Source: an uncultured Clostridia bacterium
GTDB taxonomy: Bacteria; Bacillota; Clostridia; Oscillospirales; Acutalibacteraceae
Reading direction: 5' to 3'
Assembly (NCBI GenBank): GCA_946531445.1
Contig: CAMNAP010000003.1
Span: 1 to 64,000 of the forward strand
DNA length: 64,000 bases
Position numbers and translations under genes: made by a program
Shown here: piece after piece, positions 26,320 to 33,910 of the stretch
How the letters are laid out: every line of letters begins with the position of its first letter
Numbering within the stretch: the first letter of the stretch is position 1
The notes under the pieces: model-generated
What the model saw: only the letters and a program-made list of their open reading frames with translations
The model's database searches: none
Told to the model about the DNA's origin: nothing

Positions 26320-26850
26320 ATGACAAGCAGAATTTTAATCGCCGGCTTCGGCGGACAGGGTATACTTTTTGCAGGTAAGGTACTCGCATACAAGGGACTT
26401 GTTGAAAACAAGCAGCTCAGCTGGCTTCCTTCTTACGGTCCTGAGATGAGAGGCGGTACAGCAAACTGTAACGTTATCATTTCTGACGAGCCCGTTGGCT
26501 CGCCTATCGTTGATGAGCCCGACGTTCTTATCGTTATGAATCTTCCGTCGCTTGACAAGTATGAAAACGCGGCGGTAAAAGGCTCAAAGATTTTTGTTGA
26601 TTCAACTCTTATCGCGCGTAAGGTTGAAAGAGAGGATGTAGAAGCCTTCTATATTCCTGCAACAAAAATGGCTCAGGAGCTCGGTGTTCCTACTCTTGCA
26701 AATATGATTATGCTCGGAAAGGTTATCAAGGAAACAGGCGTTGTTTCATTTGAAGGAATGGAGGACGCGCTTAAAAAGGTTGTTTCCGCAAGAAAGGCAA
26801 ACCTTATTGATGTTAACCTTAAGGCAATCAAGGCAGGATACGATTATTAA
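26320..26850 (+). CDS. 2-oxoacid:ferredoxin oxidoreductase gamma subunit
   Basis: A 176-residue gamma subunit. The N-terminal ILIAGFGGQGILFAGKVLA and PSYGPEMRGGTANCNVI are family signatures (CoA-binding region). AAGGAGG precedes the ATG 1 nt after the beta stop. It completes the enzyme and ends the Ile T-box operon at the terminator that follows. Confidence 0.93.
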   Translation: MTSRILIAGFGGQGILFAGKVLAYKGLVENKQLSWLPSYGPEMRGGTANCNVIISDEPVGSPIVDEPDVLIVMNLPSLDKYENAAVKGSKIFVDSTLIARKVEREDVEAFYIPATKMAQELGVPTLANMIMLGKVIKETGVVSFEGMEDALKKVVSARKANLIDVNLKAIKAGYDY

Positions 26851-26858
26851 TACCATTA

Positions 26859-26889
26859 AAGCCCGGGGAATTACCTCGGGCTTATTTTT
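26859..26889 (+). terminator. Terminator of the Ile T-box operon
   Basis: AAGCCCGGGG-AATTA-CCTCGGGCTT followed by ATTTTTA; a 10-bp stem with one G-U pair. Confidence 0.85.
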
Positions 26890-26894
26890 ATGTC

Positions 26895-26923
26895 TTGACA
26901 AAACTCATAATGCTGTATATATT
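26895..26923 (+). promoter_or_regulatory. Promoter of the glutamine-synthetase-family gene
   Basis: Perfect TTGACA, 17-nt spacer, TATATT, 38 nt before the start. Confidence 0.8.
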
Positions 26924-26961
26924 GAAACTAAGAAGTCTAATAAATGAAAGGAGTAAAATAT

Positions 26962-28179
26962 ATGAGGCTGAATAAAGACGAAATAATGAGATTTGTTAAG
27001 GACAACAACGTAAAAACTATTCATCTTTCCTTTTGCGATATATACGGAAACGAAAAGAATATTGAAATTATGCCCGAAGAGCTTCGCGGGGCTTTTGAGC
27101 TTGGAATACCTTTCAACGTTTCCGAGGTTAAGAACTTCGGCGAGGGAATTTACAGAAATCTTGTTTTGCACCCGGAATATGAAACATTTTCTGATATGCC
27201 GTGGAGAGAGACGGACGACCGTGCTGTAAGAATGTTTTGCAGTATGACGTATGCCGACGGAACACCGTTTGTCAGAAGGGGAACAAAAAGCCTGCTCAAG
27301 CAGGCGCTTGAGGAAGCGGATAAGTCAGGATTTGAATTTTTCTTTTCAACTGAAATAGAGTTTTATCTTTTCAAACTTGATGAAAACGGAAACCCGACCA
27401 AAGAGCCGTATGACAACGCAGGTCTTTATGATATTCCGCCTGAAGATAAGTGCGAGTCGCTGAGAAGAAGAATGTGTCTTGCGGTTGAAAAAATGGACGT
27501 TTTCCCGAACAATACATTCCACGAGGCAGGTCCCGGACAGAACAAAATTACCTTTAATTACAACGACCCTCTTACTGCGGGAAACAATGTTACAACACTT
27601 AAAGCAATTATAAAAAATGAGGCGGCTAACAGCGGGCTTTATGCAGATTTTTCACCGAAACCGCTTGCCGACCAGCCCGGTAACGGCTTCCATATAGGAG
27701 TGTCTGTAAGAGCTGACGACGGAACGGATACCAAGACCGCGTATGCGCTTTCGGGAATGCTCAGCCATATCCGTGAAATGACTGCATTTTTAAATCCGTT
27801 TGAAGAATCGTATAAACGTCTCGGAAAGCTCGGCGCGCCGCGTTACGTTTCGTGGACAAGCGAAAACCGTGAACAGCTTTTCTGCGTTCCCGAAACCGTA
27901 GGAAAATACAGACTTGCAGAGCTTCGTTCTTCCGATTCAACCGTAAACCCATATCTCGCTTTTGCGCTTCTCATTTTTGCGTCTCTTGACGGAATTAAAA
28001 ATGAACTTGAGCTTCCGCCCGTTGCAAACTTCGATATGGATACTGCCGATGAGGCAACGCTTGCAGACTATGAGAAGCTTCCGAATTCGTTTGAAGAGGC
28101 GCGAAGTATAGCTATGAACAGTGAATTTATAAAGCAGTATGTACCTGAGGATATTATTAAAATGTATCTAAAACTCTGA
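26962..28179 (+). CDS. Glutamine-synthetase-family ligase
   Basis: A 405-residue protein of the glutamine synthetase I fold, about 40 residues shorter than typical GlnA. Kept features: N-terminal grasp domain (LSFCDIYGNEKNIEI), STEIEFYLF (metal ligands), FHEAGPGQNKITF, GNGFHIGVSV with the ATP/metal His, and AELRSSDSTVNPYLAFALL with the substrate Arg. GAAAGGAG precedes the ATG at 26962; the track start is 6 codons upstream. It is a single gene with its own promoter and terminator. GlnA activity is likely, but GlnA-like gamma-glutamyl-amine ligases share these motifs, so the acceptor amine is not certain. Confidence 0.85.
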   Translation: MRLNKDEIMRFVKDNNVKTIHLSFCDIYGNEKNIEIMPEELRGAFELGIPFNVSEVKNFGEGIYRNLVLHPEYETFSDMPWRETDDRAVRMFCSMTYADGTPFVRRGTKSLLKQALEEADKSGFEFFFSTEIEFYLFKLDENGNPTKEPYDNAGLYDIPPEDKCESLRRRMCLAVEKMDVFPNNTFHEAGPGQNKITFNYNDPLTAGNNVTTLKAIIKNEAANSGLYADFSPKPLADQPGNGFHIGVSVRADDGTDTKTAYALSGMLSHIREMTAFLNPFEESYKRLGKLGAPRYVSWTSENREQLFCVPETVGKYRLAELRSSDSTVNPYLAFALLIFASLDGIKNELELPPVANFDMDTADEATLADYEKLPNSFEEARSIAMNSEFIKQYVPEDIIKMYLKL

Positions 28180-28180
28180 T

Positions 28181-28219
28181 AAAAAAGCTGTACCCTATAT
28201 TTAAGGGTACAGCTTTTTT
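28181..28219. terminator. Bidirectional terminator
   Basis: A perfect 16-bp stem (AAAAAAGCTGTACCCT with AGGGTACAGCTTTTTT, 7-nt loop) lies between the convergent glutamine-synthetase-like and amidohydrolase genes. Confidence 0.92.
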
Positions 28220-28236
28220 ATTTATATTTATGTTTG

Positions 28237-29043
28237 TTATAGATTAAATACCTTGATTGCGTTTTCAGAGAGAATTTGCTTTTTTTCTTTTTCGGAATAT
28301 CCGAGCGAAAGGAAGCGCTCAAGCTCAACGGAGGGAGACCACATCGGGTAGTCCGTTCCGAAGAGGATTCTGTTCGTTTTGTACCGCGCGAATATTTCCT
28401 TGATTTTTTCATCGCTGAGCCAGTGGAAGCTTGAGGAGCAGTCAACATAAAGGTTATCAATTCCGCAAAGCTTTTTTGATGCCTCCTCCCAGATTGACCA
28501 GCCTCCGAGATGTGCGCCGACTATAATTAAATCTGTATAAATTTCAAGAATCGGCAGGAGCCTGTTCGGGTTAGAGTTATCATATCTGCTGTCGCCCGTA
28601 TGCATTAAAATCGGGAGCCTTGCCTTTTCGCAGAGCTCATAGATTTTAAGACATCTGTAATCGTCAATCTTAAAGCCCTGAATGTCAGGGTGGAGCTTGA
28701 CTCCGTGAAGCCCGAGAGCAATTATCTCCTCAACATCCTTCTGAATATCCTTGCTGTCAGGATGAAGAGTTCCGAGCCCGATAAACTTTCCGCCGCTGTT
28801 TTCGGCGACTCCTGAAATATAATGATTAATGCTTGAAACCTGTTTGGGAGAGGTGGCAACGGACTGGACTATATACCTGTCAACGCCTGCCCTGTCGCCC
28901 TCTCTTTCAAGCATTCCGAGCGTACCGTCTCCAAAGCCGTGAACGTGATAAAAATTCTCAATCGCGCCCTCGGCCTTCTCAGCGATTTTATCGGGGTAAA
29001 TGTGGCAGTGAGAGTCAATTACAAGAAGCTTGTTTTCAACCAT
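28237..29043 (-). CDS. Amidohydrolase-2 family metal-dependent hydrolase
   Basis: A 268-residue TIM-barrel amidohydrolase (PF04909-like). Metal and active-site motifs are in order: DSHCHIYPD at the N terminus (HxH), GVKLHPDIQ near 135, ILMHTGDS near 165, VGAHLGG near 195 and ILFGTDYPMW near 240. Family members include decarboxylases and hydrolases of small acids. The ATG overlaps the stop of the acyl-CoA synthetase fusion by 1 nt (TAATG), so it is the third gene of the Leu T-box operon. The substrate is unknown; the operon suggests a product or side product of branched-chain acid metabolism. Confidence 0.85.
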   Translation of the reverse strand: MVENKLLVIDSHCHIYPDKIAEKAEGAIENFYHVHGFGDGTLGMLEREGDRAGVDRYIVQSVATSPKQVSSINHYISGVAENSGGKFIGLGTLHPDSKDIQKDVEEIIALGLHGVKLHPDIQGFKIDDYRCLKIYELCEKARLPILMHTGDSRYDNSNPNRLLPILEIYTDLIIVGAHLGGWSIWEEASKKLCGIDNLYVDCSSSFHWLSDEKIKEIFARYKTNRILFGTDYPMWSPSVELERFLSLGYSEKEKKQILSENAIKVFNL

Positions 29044-31568
29044 TAAGCCGTTACAACTCCTGCTGCCTTTTGCAGTCCCAGTTTTTTAACAGCGTCTTCT
29101 CTCATCTGATATTTAAGAATTTTACCTGCGGCATTCATAGGGAACGCGTCAACAAAGTCAACGTAACGCGGAACCTTGTGCCTTGCCATACTTGCGCCGA
29201 CAAAGTCCTTCATTTCCTGCTCTGTCATCTCCTCGCCCTCTTTGAGGATAACACACGCCATAATTTCTTCGCCGTACTGCTCGTCAGGAACGCCGATTAC
29301 CTGAACGTCGCTTACCTTCGGGTTTGTGTAGATGAATTCTTCAATCTCTTTAGGATAAATGTTTTCGCCGCCGCGGATAATCATATCCTTAAGTCTGCCC
29401 GTAATTTTATAGTTTCCGTCAGGTGTGCGGCAAGCAAGGTCGCCCGTATGAAGCCAGCCGTCTTTGTCAATTGCAGAAGAGGTGGCCTTGGGCATTTTGT
29501 AATAGCCCTTCATAATGTTGTAGCCTCTTGCAACAAACTCGCCCGTTACATTGTCGGGGCAGTCCTCTCCCGTTTCGGGGTCAACAATTTTACATTCAAT
29601 TTCGGGCATTGCGCGGCCTACCGTTGCAACGCGGACCTCGAGCGGGTCGTCGGTTGAGCTCATAGTACAGCCCGGAGAAGCCTCTGTCTGACCGTAAACG
29701 ATTGTGATTTCCTTCATATTCATTTTGTTTACAACGTCTCTCATTGCCGAAATCGGGCAGGGGCTTCCTGCCATAATTCCCGTTCTCATATAAGAGAAAT
29801 CGGTCTTTTCAAAATCAGGATGCTCGAGAAGCGCAATAAACATTGTAGGTACGCCGTGGAACGCCGTAATATGCTCGTTGTTAATGCAGGCGAGCGACGG
29901 CTTGGGAGAGAAGTACGGAATCGGAAGAAGCGTTCCGCCGTGAGTCATAGTTGACGTCATTGCGAGCACCATACCGAAGCAGTGGAACATAGGAACCTGA
30001 ATCATCATTCTGTCCGCCGTTGATAAATCCATTCTGTCGCCTATACATTTTCCGTTGTTTACAATATTATAGTGAGTGAGCATAACGCCCTTGGGGAAGC
30101 CTGTTGTTCCCGAGGTGTACTGCATATTGCAGACATCGTCAGGCTTAACCTCGGCGGCCATTGAGTAAACCTTTTCCTTGTTAACCTGTGCGGCATACTC
30201 AAGCGCTTCGTTCCATTCAAGACAGCCTTTCTGTCTAAAGCCTACAGTAATAACGTTTCTCAAAAACGGAAGTCTCTTGCTGTGAAGCGGAGAGCCGGGC
30301 TTTGTGTTTTCAAGCTCGGGGCAGAGCTCTGCAACGATTTTACCGTAATGTGTATCCTTTGCGCCCTCTGTAATAACAAGCGTATGAGTGTCAGACTGTT
30401 TCAACAGGTATTCAAGCTCGTGAATTTTGTACGCAGTGTTAACCGTTACAAGAACAGCGCCGATTTTTACCGTAGCCCAGAAGGTGATAAACCACTGCGG
30501 CACGTTTGAAGCCCAGATAGCAACATGGCTACCCGCCTTAACGCCCATAGCGATGAGAACTCTTGCAAATTCGTCAACATCGTCTCTGAACTGTGAATAC
30601 GTTCTTGTGTAGTCAAGAGTTGTGTATTTAAACGCATACTGGTCGGGAAATTCCTCAACCATTCTGTCAAGAACCTCTGAAAATGTCTTTTCAATAAGGA
30701 GGTCTTTTTTCCATACAAATCTTCCCGTATGCGCGTTGTTGTAGTAAAGAGTTTTCTCTTTTCCCGCGGTGTAGTTAAACTGCTTCATATAGTTGACGAA
30801 ATGAGAGAAAATTATTTCCATATCGTCAATTTCAACACACCATTTCGGGTCCCATACAAGCGAGATGAAGCCGTCAAAGTTAACGCTTCTCAGCGAGAGC
30901 ATAACGTCTTTAATAGGAAGCTCTCCCTCGCCGATAAGGCAGTATTCAAAGCCGCTTTCTGTTTTAACGCTGTCGCTGAGCTGAACGTGCTTAACGTATG
31001 CGCCGAGATTAGTAATAATCTCGTCAGGCTCCTCACCTACTGTCTGATATGCGGCGCTGACGTTCCACAAAGCAGCAAGGCTGTCGCTTGCGAAGTTTTC
31101 AAGAATGTCGCGAAGCGCAGCAGTGTCGGCAAACATACCCTTTGTTTCAATTAAAACAACAACGTTCTTTTTCTCTGCAAGAGGAACGATTTTTTCAAGC
31201 ATATTTGTTACAAAGCTGAAGTTTTCATCAGTTTTTGTCTTCGCTTCAGCGCGAACGCGGATATAGGGAATGCTGAGATTTCCCGCAATTTCAAGACAGG
31301 CAGAAACCTCGTCCATAGTTGCCTGCTCGTTTTCTGCGTCTGAAATGTCACATATTGTGTCAATACACGCGAGCGAGAGCTTTCTTTCAAAAAGCTTGCG
31401 GCGCGTTGCCATAGCGGCATAGTCGTGAAATGCGCCGTCCTTATCAGTGAAAAGGGGATTGTGAATATTGTGAAGCTCAATTCCCTTAAAACCGAGGTCC
31501 TGAGCCGCGTCACAGAATTCCTCAAAGCTTATTCCGTACCAGCCCTTGGTTGAAAATGAGAGCTTCAT
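29043..31568 (-). CDS. TIM-barrel (sugar isomerase-like) / acyl-CoA synthetase fusion
   Basis: An 841-residue fusion. Residues 1-265 resemble the xylose-isomerase-like TIM barrel (LSFSTKGWYGISFEEFCDAAQDLGFKGIELHN, VLIETKG, KHVQLSDS), but usual metal sites look lost: WNVSAAY stands where relatives have WDVHHPY, and SLVWDP where they have SLEWE. Residues 290-841 are a complete acyl-CoA synthetase: YTSGTTGFPKGVMLTHYN, YGQTEASPG, LHTGDLA, GRLKDMIIRGGENIYPKEIE and the C-terminal NAAGKILKYQMRE. Start overlaps the LeuA-like stop by 4 bp (ATGA) after GAGGAGGGA. It is the second gene of the Leu T-box operon, so isovalerate or a related branched acid is a possible substrate (inference). Confidence 0.88.
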   Translation of the reverse strand: MKLSFSTKGWYGISFEEFCDAAQDLGFKGIELHNIHNPLFTDKDGAFHDYAAMATRRKLFERKLSLACIDTICDISDAENEQATMDEVSACLEIAGNLSIPYIRVRAEAKTKTDENFSFVTNMLEKIVPLAEKKNVVVLIETKGMFADTAALRDILENFASDSLAALWNVSAAYQTVGEEPDEIITNLGAYVKHVQLSDSVKTESGFEYCLIGEGELPIKDVMLSLRSVNFDGFISLVWDPKWCVEIDDMEIIFSHFVNYMKQFNYTAGKEKTLYYNNAHTGRFVWKKDLLIEKTFSEVLDRMVEEFPDQYAFKYTTLDYTRTYSQFRDDVDEFARVLIAMGVKAGSHVAIWASNVPQWFITFWATVKIGAVLVTVNTAYKIHELEYLLKQSDTHTLVITEGAKDTHYGKIVAELCPELENTKPGSPLHSKRLPFLRNVITVGFRQKGCLEWNEALEYAAQVNKEKVYSMAAEVKPDDVCNMQYTSGTTGFPKGVMLTHYNIVNNGKCIGDRMDLSTADRMMIQVPMFHCFGMVLAMTSTMTHGGTLLPIPYFSPKPSLACINNEHITAFHGVPTMFIALLEHPDFEKTDFSYMRTGIMAGSPCPISAMRDVVNKMNMKEITIVYGQTEASPGCTMSSTDDPLEVRVATVGRAMPEIECKIVDPETGEDCPDNVTGEFVARGYNIMKGYYKMPKATSSAIDKDGWLHTGDLACRTPDGNYKITGRLKDMIIRGGENIYPKEIEEFIYTNPKVSDVQVIGVPDEQYGEEIMACVILKEGEEMTEQEMKDFVGASMARHKVPRYVDFVDAFPMNAAGKILKYQMREDAVKKLGLQKAAGVVTA

Positions 31569-32947
31569 ACCTGTCCCTCCTCATAAACAATTTTGTTGAT
31601 TGCGTTAAGATAGGCTCTTATGCTTGCGCCGATAATATCGGTTGAAATGCCGTTACCCGAATAGAGCTTTCCGCCCGAGCGGAGCTTAACTACAGCCGAG
31701 CCCATAGCCTCTTTACCCTCGGTAACAGCCTGAATCTGAAAATCGTCAAGCTCATAGTGAGCACCGATAATTTTGTCAATAGCTATAAATGAAGCGTCAA
31801 TCGGACCGTCACCGAGCTCAATTCCCTCAACTATCTCACCGTCGTGCTCAAGTGCAATGTGAGCGCTTGCGGTAATGATGTTTCCGTTGTTGATAATATA
31901 GCTCTTGAGCTTGTATGCAGACGGAACCTGAAGCGCCGCCGAGGCTACGATTGCGTCAAGCTCCTTTGCGCCGACATTTTTCTTTGAGGCAACTCTTAAG
32001 AATTCCTCGTAAACCTTAACGCTGTCCTCCTGCGATAAATCGTATCCGAGCTGTGAAACAGCGGCAAGAACAGTCTCCTCGCTGTCACTCTTGTCAAGTC
32101 TGATTCCCTCAAATTCAGCGCTTACCGTAACGGTGCTTCTGTCGTTTTTAGCGTTATCAGTAATCCAGTTAATCTGGTTAACTATTCTGTGAAGCTCTGT
32201 GTATTTGATACCGGATGAAATACCGTAATCAATTCCGTATTCCTTAATGATTGAGCCCATTGTATCAAGGCTTACCGTGTCACCGCCTACTGCGCATTTA
32301 ACACAAGAAGCGCCGCACCTTACAGCGAGAATTGCCTGAGCAGCGGCAAGACCTGTCTTGTCGTTGCATTTAATTCCGATTGGAACGCCGGTATTGTCAA
32401 TAATGTCTTTAACGAATTTTGCAAAATCGTCGGGGAGCATTGAGCCTGCGCTGTCGCATACTGTAATTTTATCTGCTCCTGCCTGTGTAGCTCCCTTGAT
32501 TGCTTCGTAGAGGAATTCCGTCTCTGCTCTTGTTGCGTCGGTAGCGCAGAATTCAACGTCTGAGACCTTTTCCTTTGCAAGCTTAACGGTTTCCTTAATC
32601 CACTCAAGCATTTTTGCGGGCTTCTTATGGCAGTTGTATTCCATACCTACAGGAGATACTGGAAGCTCAATTCTTATTGAAGCGTTGCTTGCTGCTGAAA
32701 GCGCTTCGGCAGCGTCGTCAATGCTCTTTTTGCTCGTTCCTGCGCCTACTGAAATAGTTCCGTTTTTAACGAATGCAGATATTGTACGAACAAGTAGGAC
32801 GTCAGTTCTCGTATTCTCAATTTCAGGCAGTTCAATAATGTCAACACTCAGCTTTTCAAGCTGGCGTGCAATTTCAATTTTTTCCTTAAAGCTGAAAGAA
32901 TTGTTTTCTCTGCACAAGGTTGTGTCAGCAATTTTGATGTTTTTCAT
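31565..32947 (-). CDS. LeuA-like protein with degenerate active site and intact regulatory domain
   Basis: A 460-residue homologue of 2-isopropylmalate synthase. The catalytic TIM barrel (1-270) is recognisable, but key residues differ: the N-terminal DTTLRDGEQ reads DTTLCRENN (catalytic Arg and metal-binding Asp gone), the HCHDD metal site reads KCNDK (both His gone), and NGIGERAGN reads AVGGDTVSL. ATDATRAETEFL is kept. The C-terminal 120 residues (IELGDGPIDASFIAIDKIIG to GNGISTDIIGASIRAYLNAINKI) match the leucine-binding LeuA dimer domain. It is the first gene behind a Leu T-box. It probably does not make isopropylmalate; a binding or regulatory role, or a new reaction, is possible. AAAGGACG precedes the ATG. 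Confidence 0.85.
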   Translation of the reverse strand: MKNIKIADTTLCRENNSFSFKEKIEIARQLEKLSVDIIELPEIENTRTDVLLVRTISAFVKNGTISVGAGTSKKSIDDAAEALSAASNASIRIELPVSPVGMEYNCHKKPAKMLEWIKETVKLAKEKVSDVEFCATDATRAETEFLYEAIKGATQAGADKITVCDSAGSMLPDDFAKFVKDIIDNTGVPIGIKCNDKTGLAAAQAILAVRCGASCVKCAVGGDTVSLDTMGSIIKEYGIDYGISSGIKYTELHRIVNQINWITDNAKNDRSTVTVSAEFEGIRLDKSDSEETVLAAVSQLGYDLSQEDSVKVYEEFLRVASKKNVGAKELDAIVASAALQVPSAYKLKSYIINNGNIITASAHIALEHDGEIVEGIELGDGPIDASFIAIDKIIGAHYELDDFQIQAVTEGKEAMGSAVVKLRSGGKLYSGNGISTDIIGASIRAYLNAINKIVYEEGQV

Positions 32948-32984
32948 AGTTTTTCGTCCTTTCTTATATCTGCAATAATAAAAT

Positions 32985-33241
32985 CCCCGAGGCGTAGCCT
33001 CAGGGACGAATTTATTCGCGGTACCACCCTGGTTGACCTTAACAGGTCCACTCTGCGAGGTTCAGTCAAACCTCCTGCCATGATAACGGGGCAAGCCGTA
33101 GCCGCTTACTTAATTCTGCGACTCTGCTCAGGAACGAGGCTCGTTATCCGTTCGCGCTGTCTTACACCGACCGACAGCTCTCTTTGCCGAAGTGAAGATA
33201 ACAATTAATTCCGTCACTGCATTTGAGTTTCTGTATAATTT
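32985..33241 (-). promoter_or_regulatory. T-box riboswitch, probable leucine (CUC) specifier
   Basis: On the minus strand: apical loop GGTCGGTGTAAGAC, then CTCGTTCCTGAGC at the 3' side of Stem I, the T-box AGGGTGGTACCGCGAA, and a terminator CCCTGAGGC-TAC-GCCTCGGGG (32985-33005) followed by ATTTTATT. By the pattern codon-purine-4 nt-TGAGC the specifier is CTC, leucine. The bulge TGGT fits an ACCA end; both tRNA-Leu genes in this window have A73. The purine after the codon is G rather than the commoner A. It controls the LeuA-like operon. Confidence 0.9.
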
Positions 33242-33247
33242 TTAGAT

Positions 33248-33276
33248 ATTTTAGCATAAAGCTTTCAGTTTGTCAA
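33248..33276 (-). promoter_or_regulatory. Promoter of the Leu T-box operon
   Basis: Minus strand: perfect TTGACA, 17-nt spacer, TAAAAT, directly before the T-box leader. Confidence 0.82.
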
Positions 33277-33316
33277 TATTTTTTGTGTTTGCTTTTGTAT
33301 AGTTTATAAGTTCAGG

Positions 33317-33345
33317 TTGAAAAATCAGTTTAAATGGTTTAATAT
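33317..33345 (+). promoter_or_regulatory. Promoter of the pncA-nadE-pncB operon
   Basis: TTGAAA, 17-nt spacer, TAATAT, 29 nt before the pncA start; divergent from the Leu T-box promoter. Confidence 0.65.
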
Positions 33346-33374
33346 AGTACTAATATTATGAAAGGCTCAGTATT

Positions 33375-33899
33375 ATGAAAAAGTTTTTAGTTGTTGTTGA
33401 TATGCAAAACGATTTTATTGACGGCGCACTCGGGACTAAAGAAGCTGAGGCTATTGTGCCCGCCGCAATAAACGAAATAGAAAAATTTGATGGTGAAATT
33501 ATTGCAACATATGATACTCATTTTGATGACTATCTTGATACGGCAGAGGGAAAAAAGCTTCCCGTTAAGCACTGCGTTAAGGACACTGAAGGCTGGCAGC
33601 TAAACAGCGGTATTAAGGCGGCGCTTGAGAAAAAGGGCTATACCGAGGTTATCAAGTACACCTTCGGAAGCAAGGATTTACCTGAAATTATAAAGAAAAA
33701 AGCAGGGAACGAGGATTTTGAAATTGAGCTTATCGGCCTTTGTACTGATATCTGCGTAGTTTCAAATACGCTTCTTTTAAAGGCTCATTTTCCTGAGAAG
33801 AAAATCAGCGTAAATGAAAGCTGCTGCGCAGGCGTAACGCCTGACACTCACCGTGCCGCAATCAGCACAATGGCTTGTTGCCAGATAGATATTATTTAA
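33375..33899 (+). CDS. pncA: Nicotinamidase (isochorismatase-fold cysteine hydrolase)
   Basis: A 174-residue cysteine hydrolase. The catalytic Asp is in VVDMQNDFIDG, the metal site in DTHFDDY, the Lys region in KHCVKDTEGW/YTFGSKD, and the nucleophile Cys in GLCTDICVVSN. The fold is shared by several amidases, but the genes that follow are nadE and pncB, which makes nicotinamide to nicotinate the likely reaction. AAAGG lies 9 nt before the ATG. It opens the NAD salvage operon. Confidence 0.88.
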   Translation: MKKFLVVVDMQNDFIDGALGTKEAEAIVPAAINEIEKFDGEIIATYDTHFDDYLDTAEGKKLPVKHCVKDTEGWQLNSGIKAALEKKGYTEVIKYTFGSKDLPEIIKKKAGNEDFEIELIGLCTDICVVSNTLLLKAHFPEKKISVNESCCAGVTPDTHRAAISTMACCQIDII

Positions 33900-33910
33900 G
33901 GAGAAGAACA

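Noticed and set aside
28833-29657. 274-aa plus-strand ORF over the amidohydrolase and synthetase genes
   Set aside because: Opposite-strand shadow; both minus-strand genes have clear domains.
31565-32947. Functional 2-isopropylmalate synthase annotation
   Set aside because: Homology is clear, but the catalytic Arg/Asp and both metal-binding His are replaced, so normal LeuA activity is not supported.
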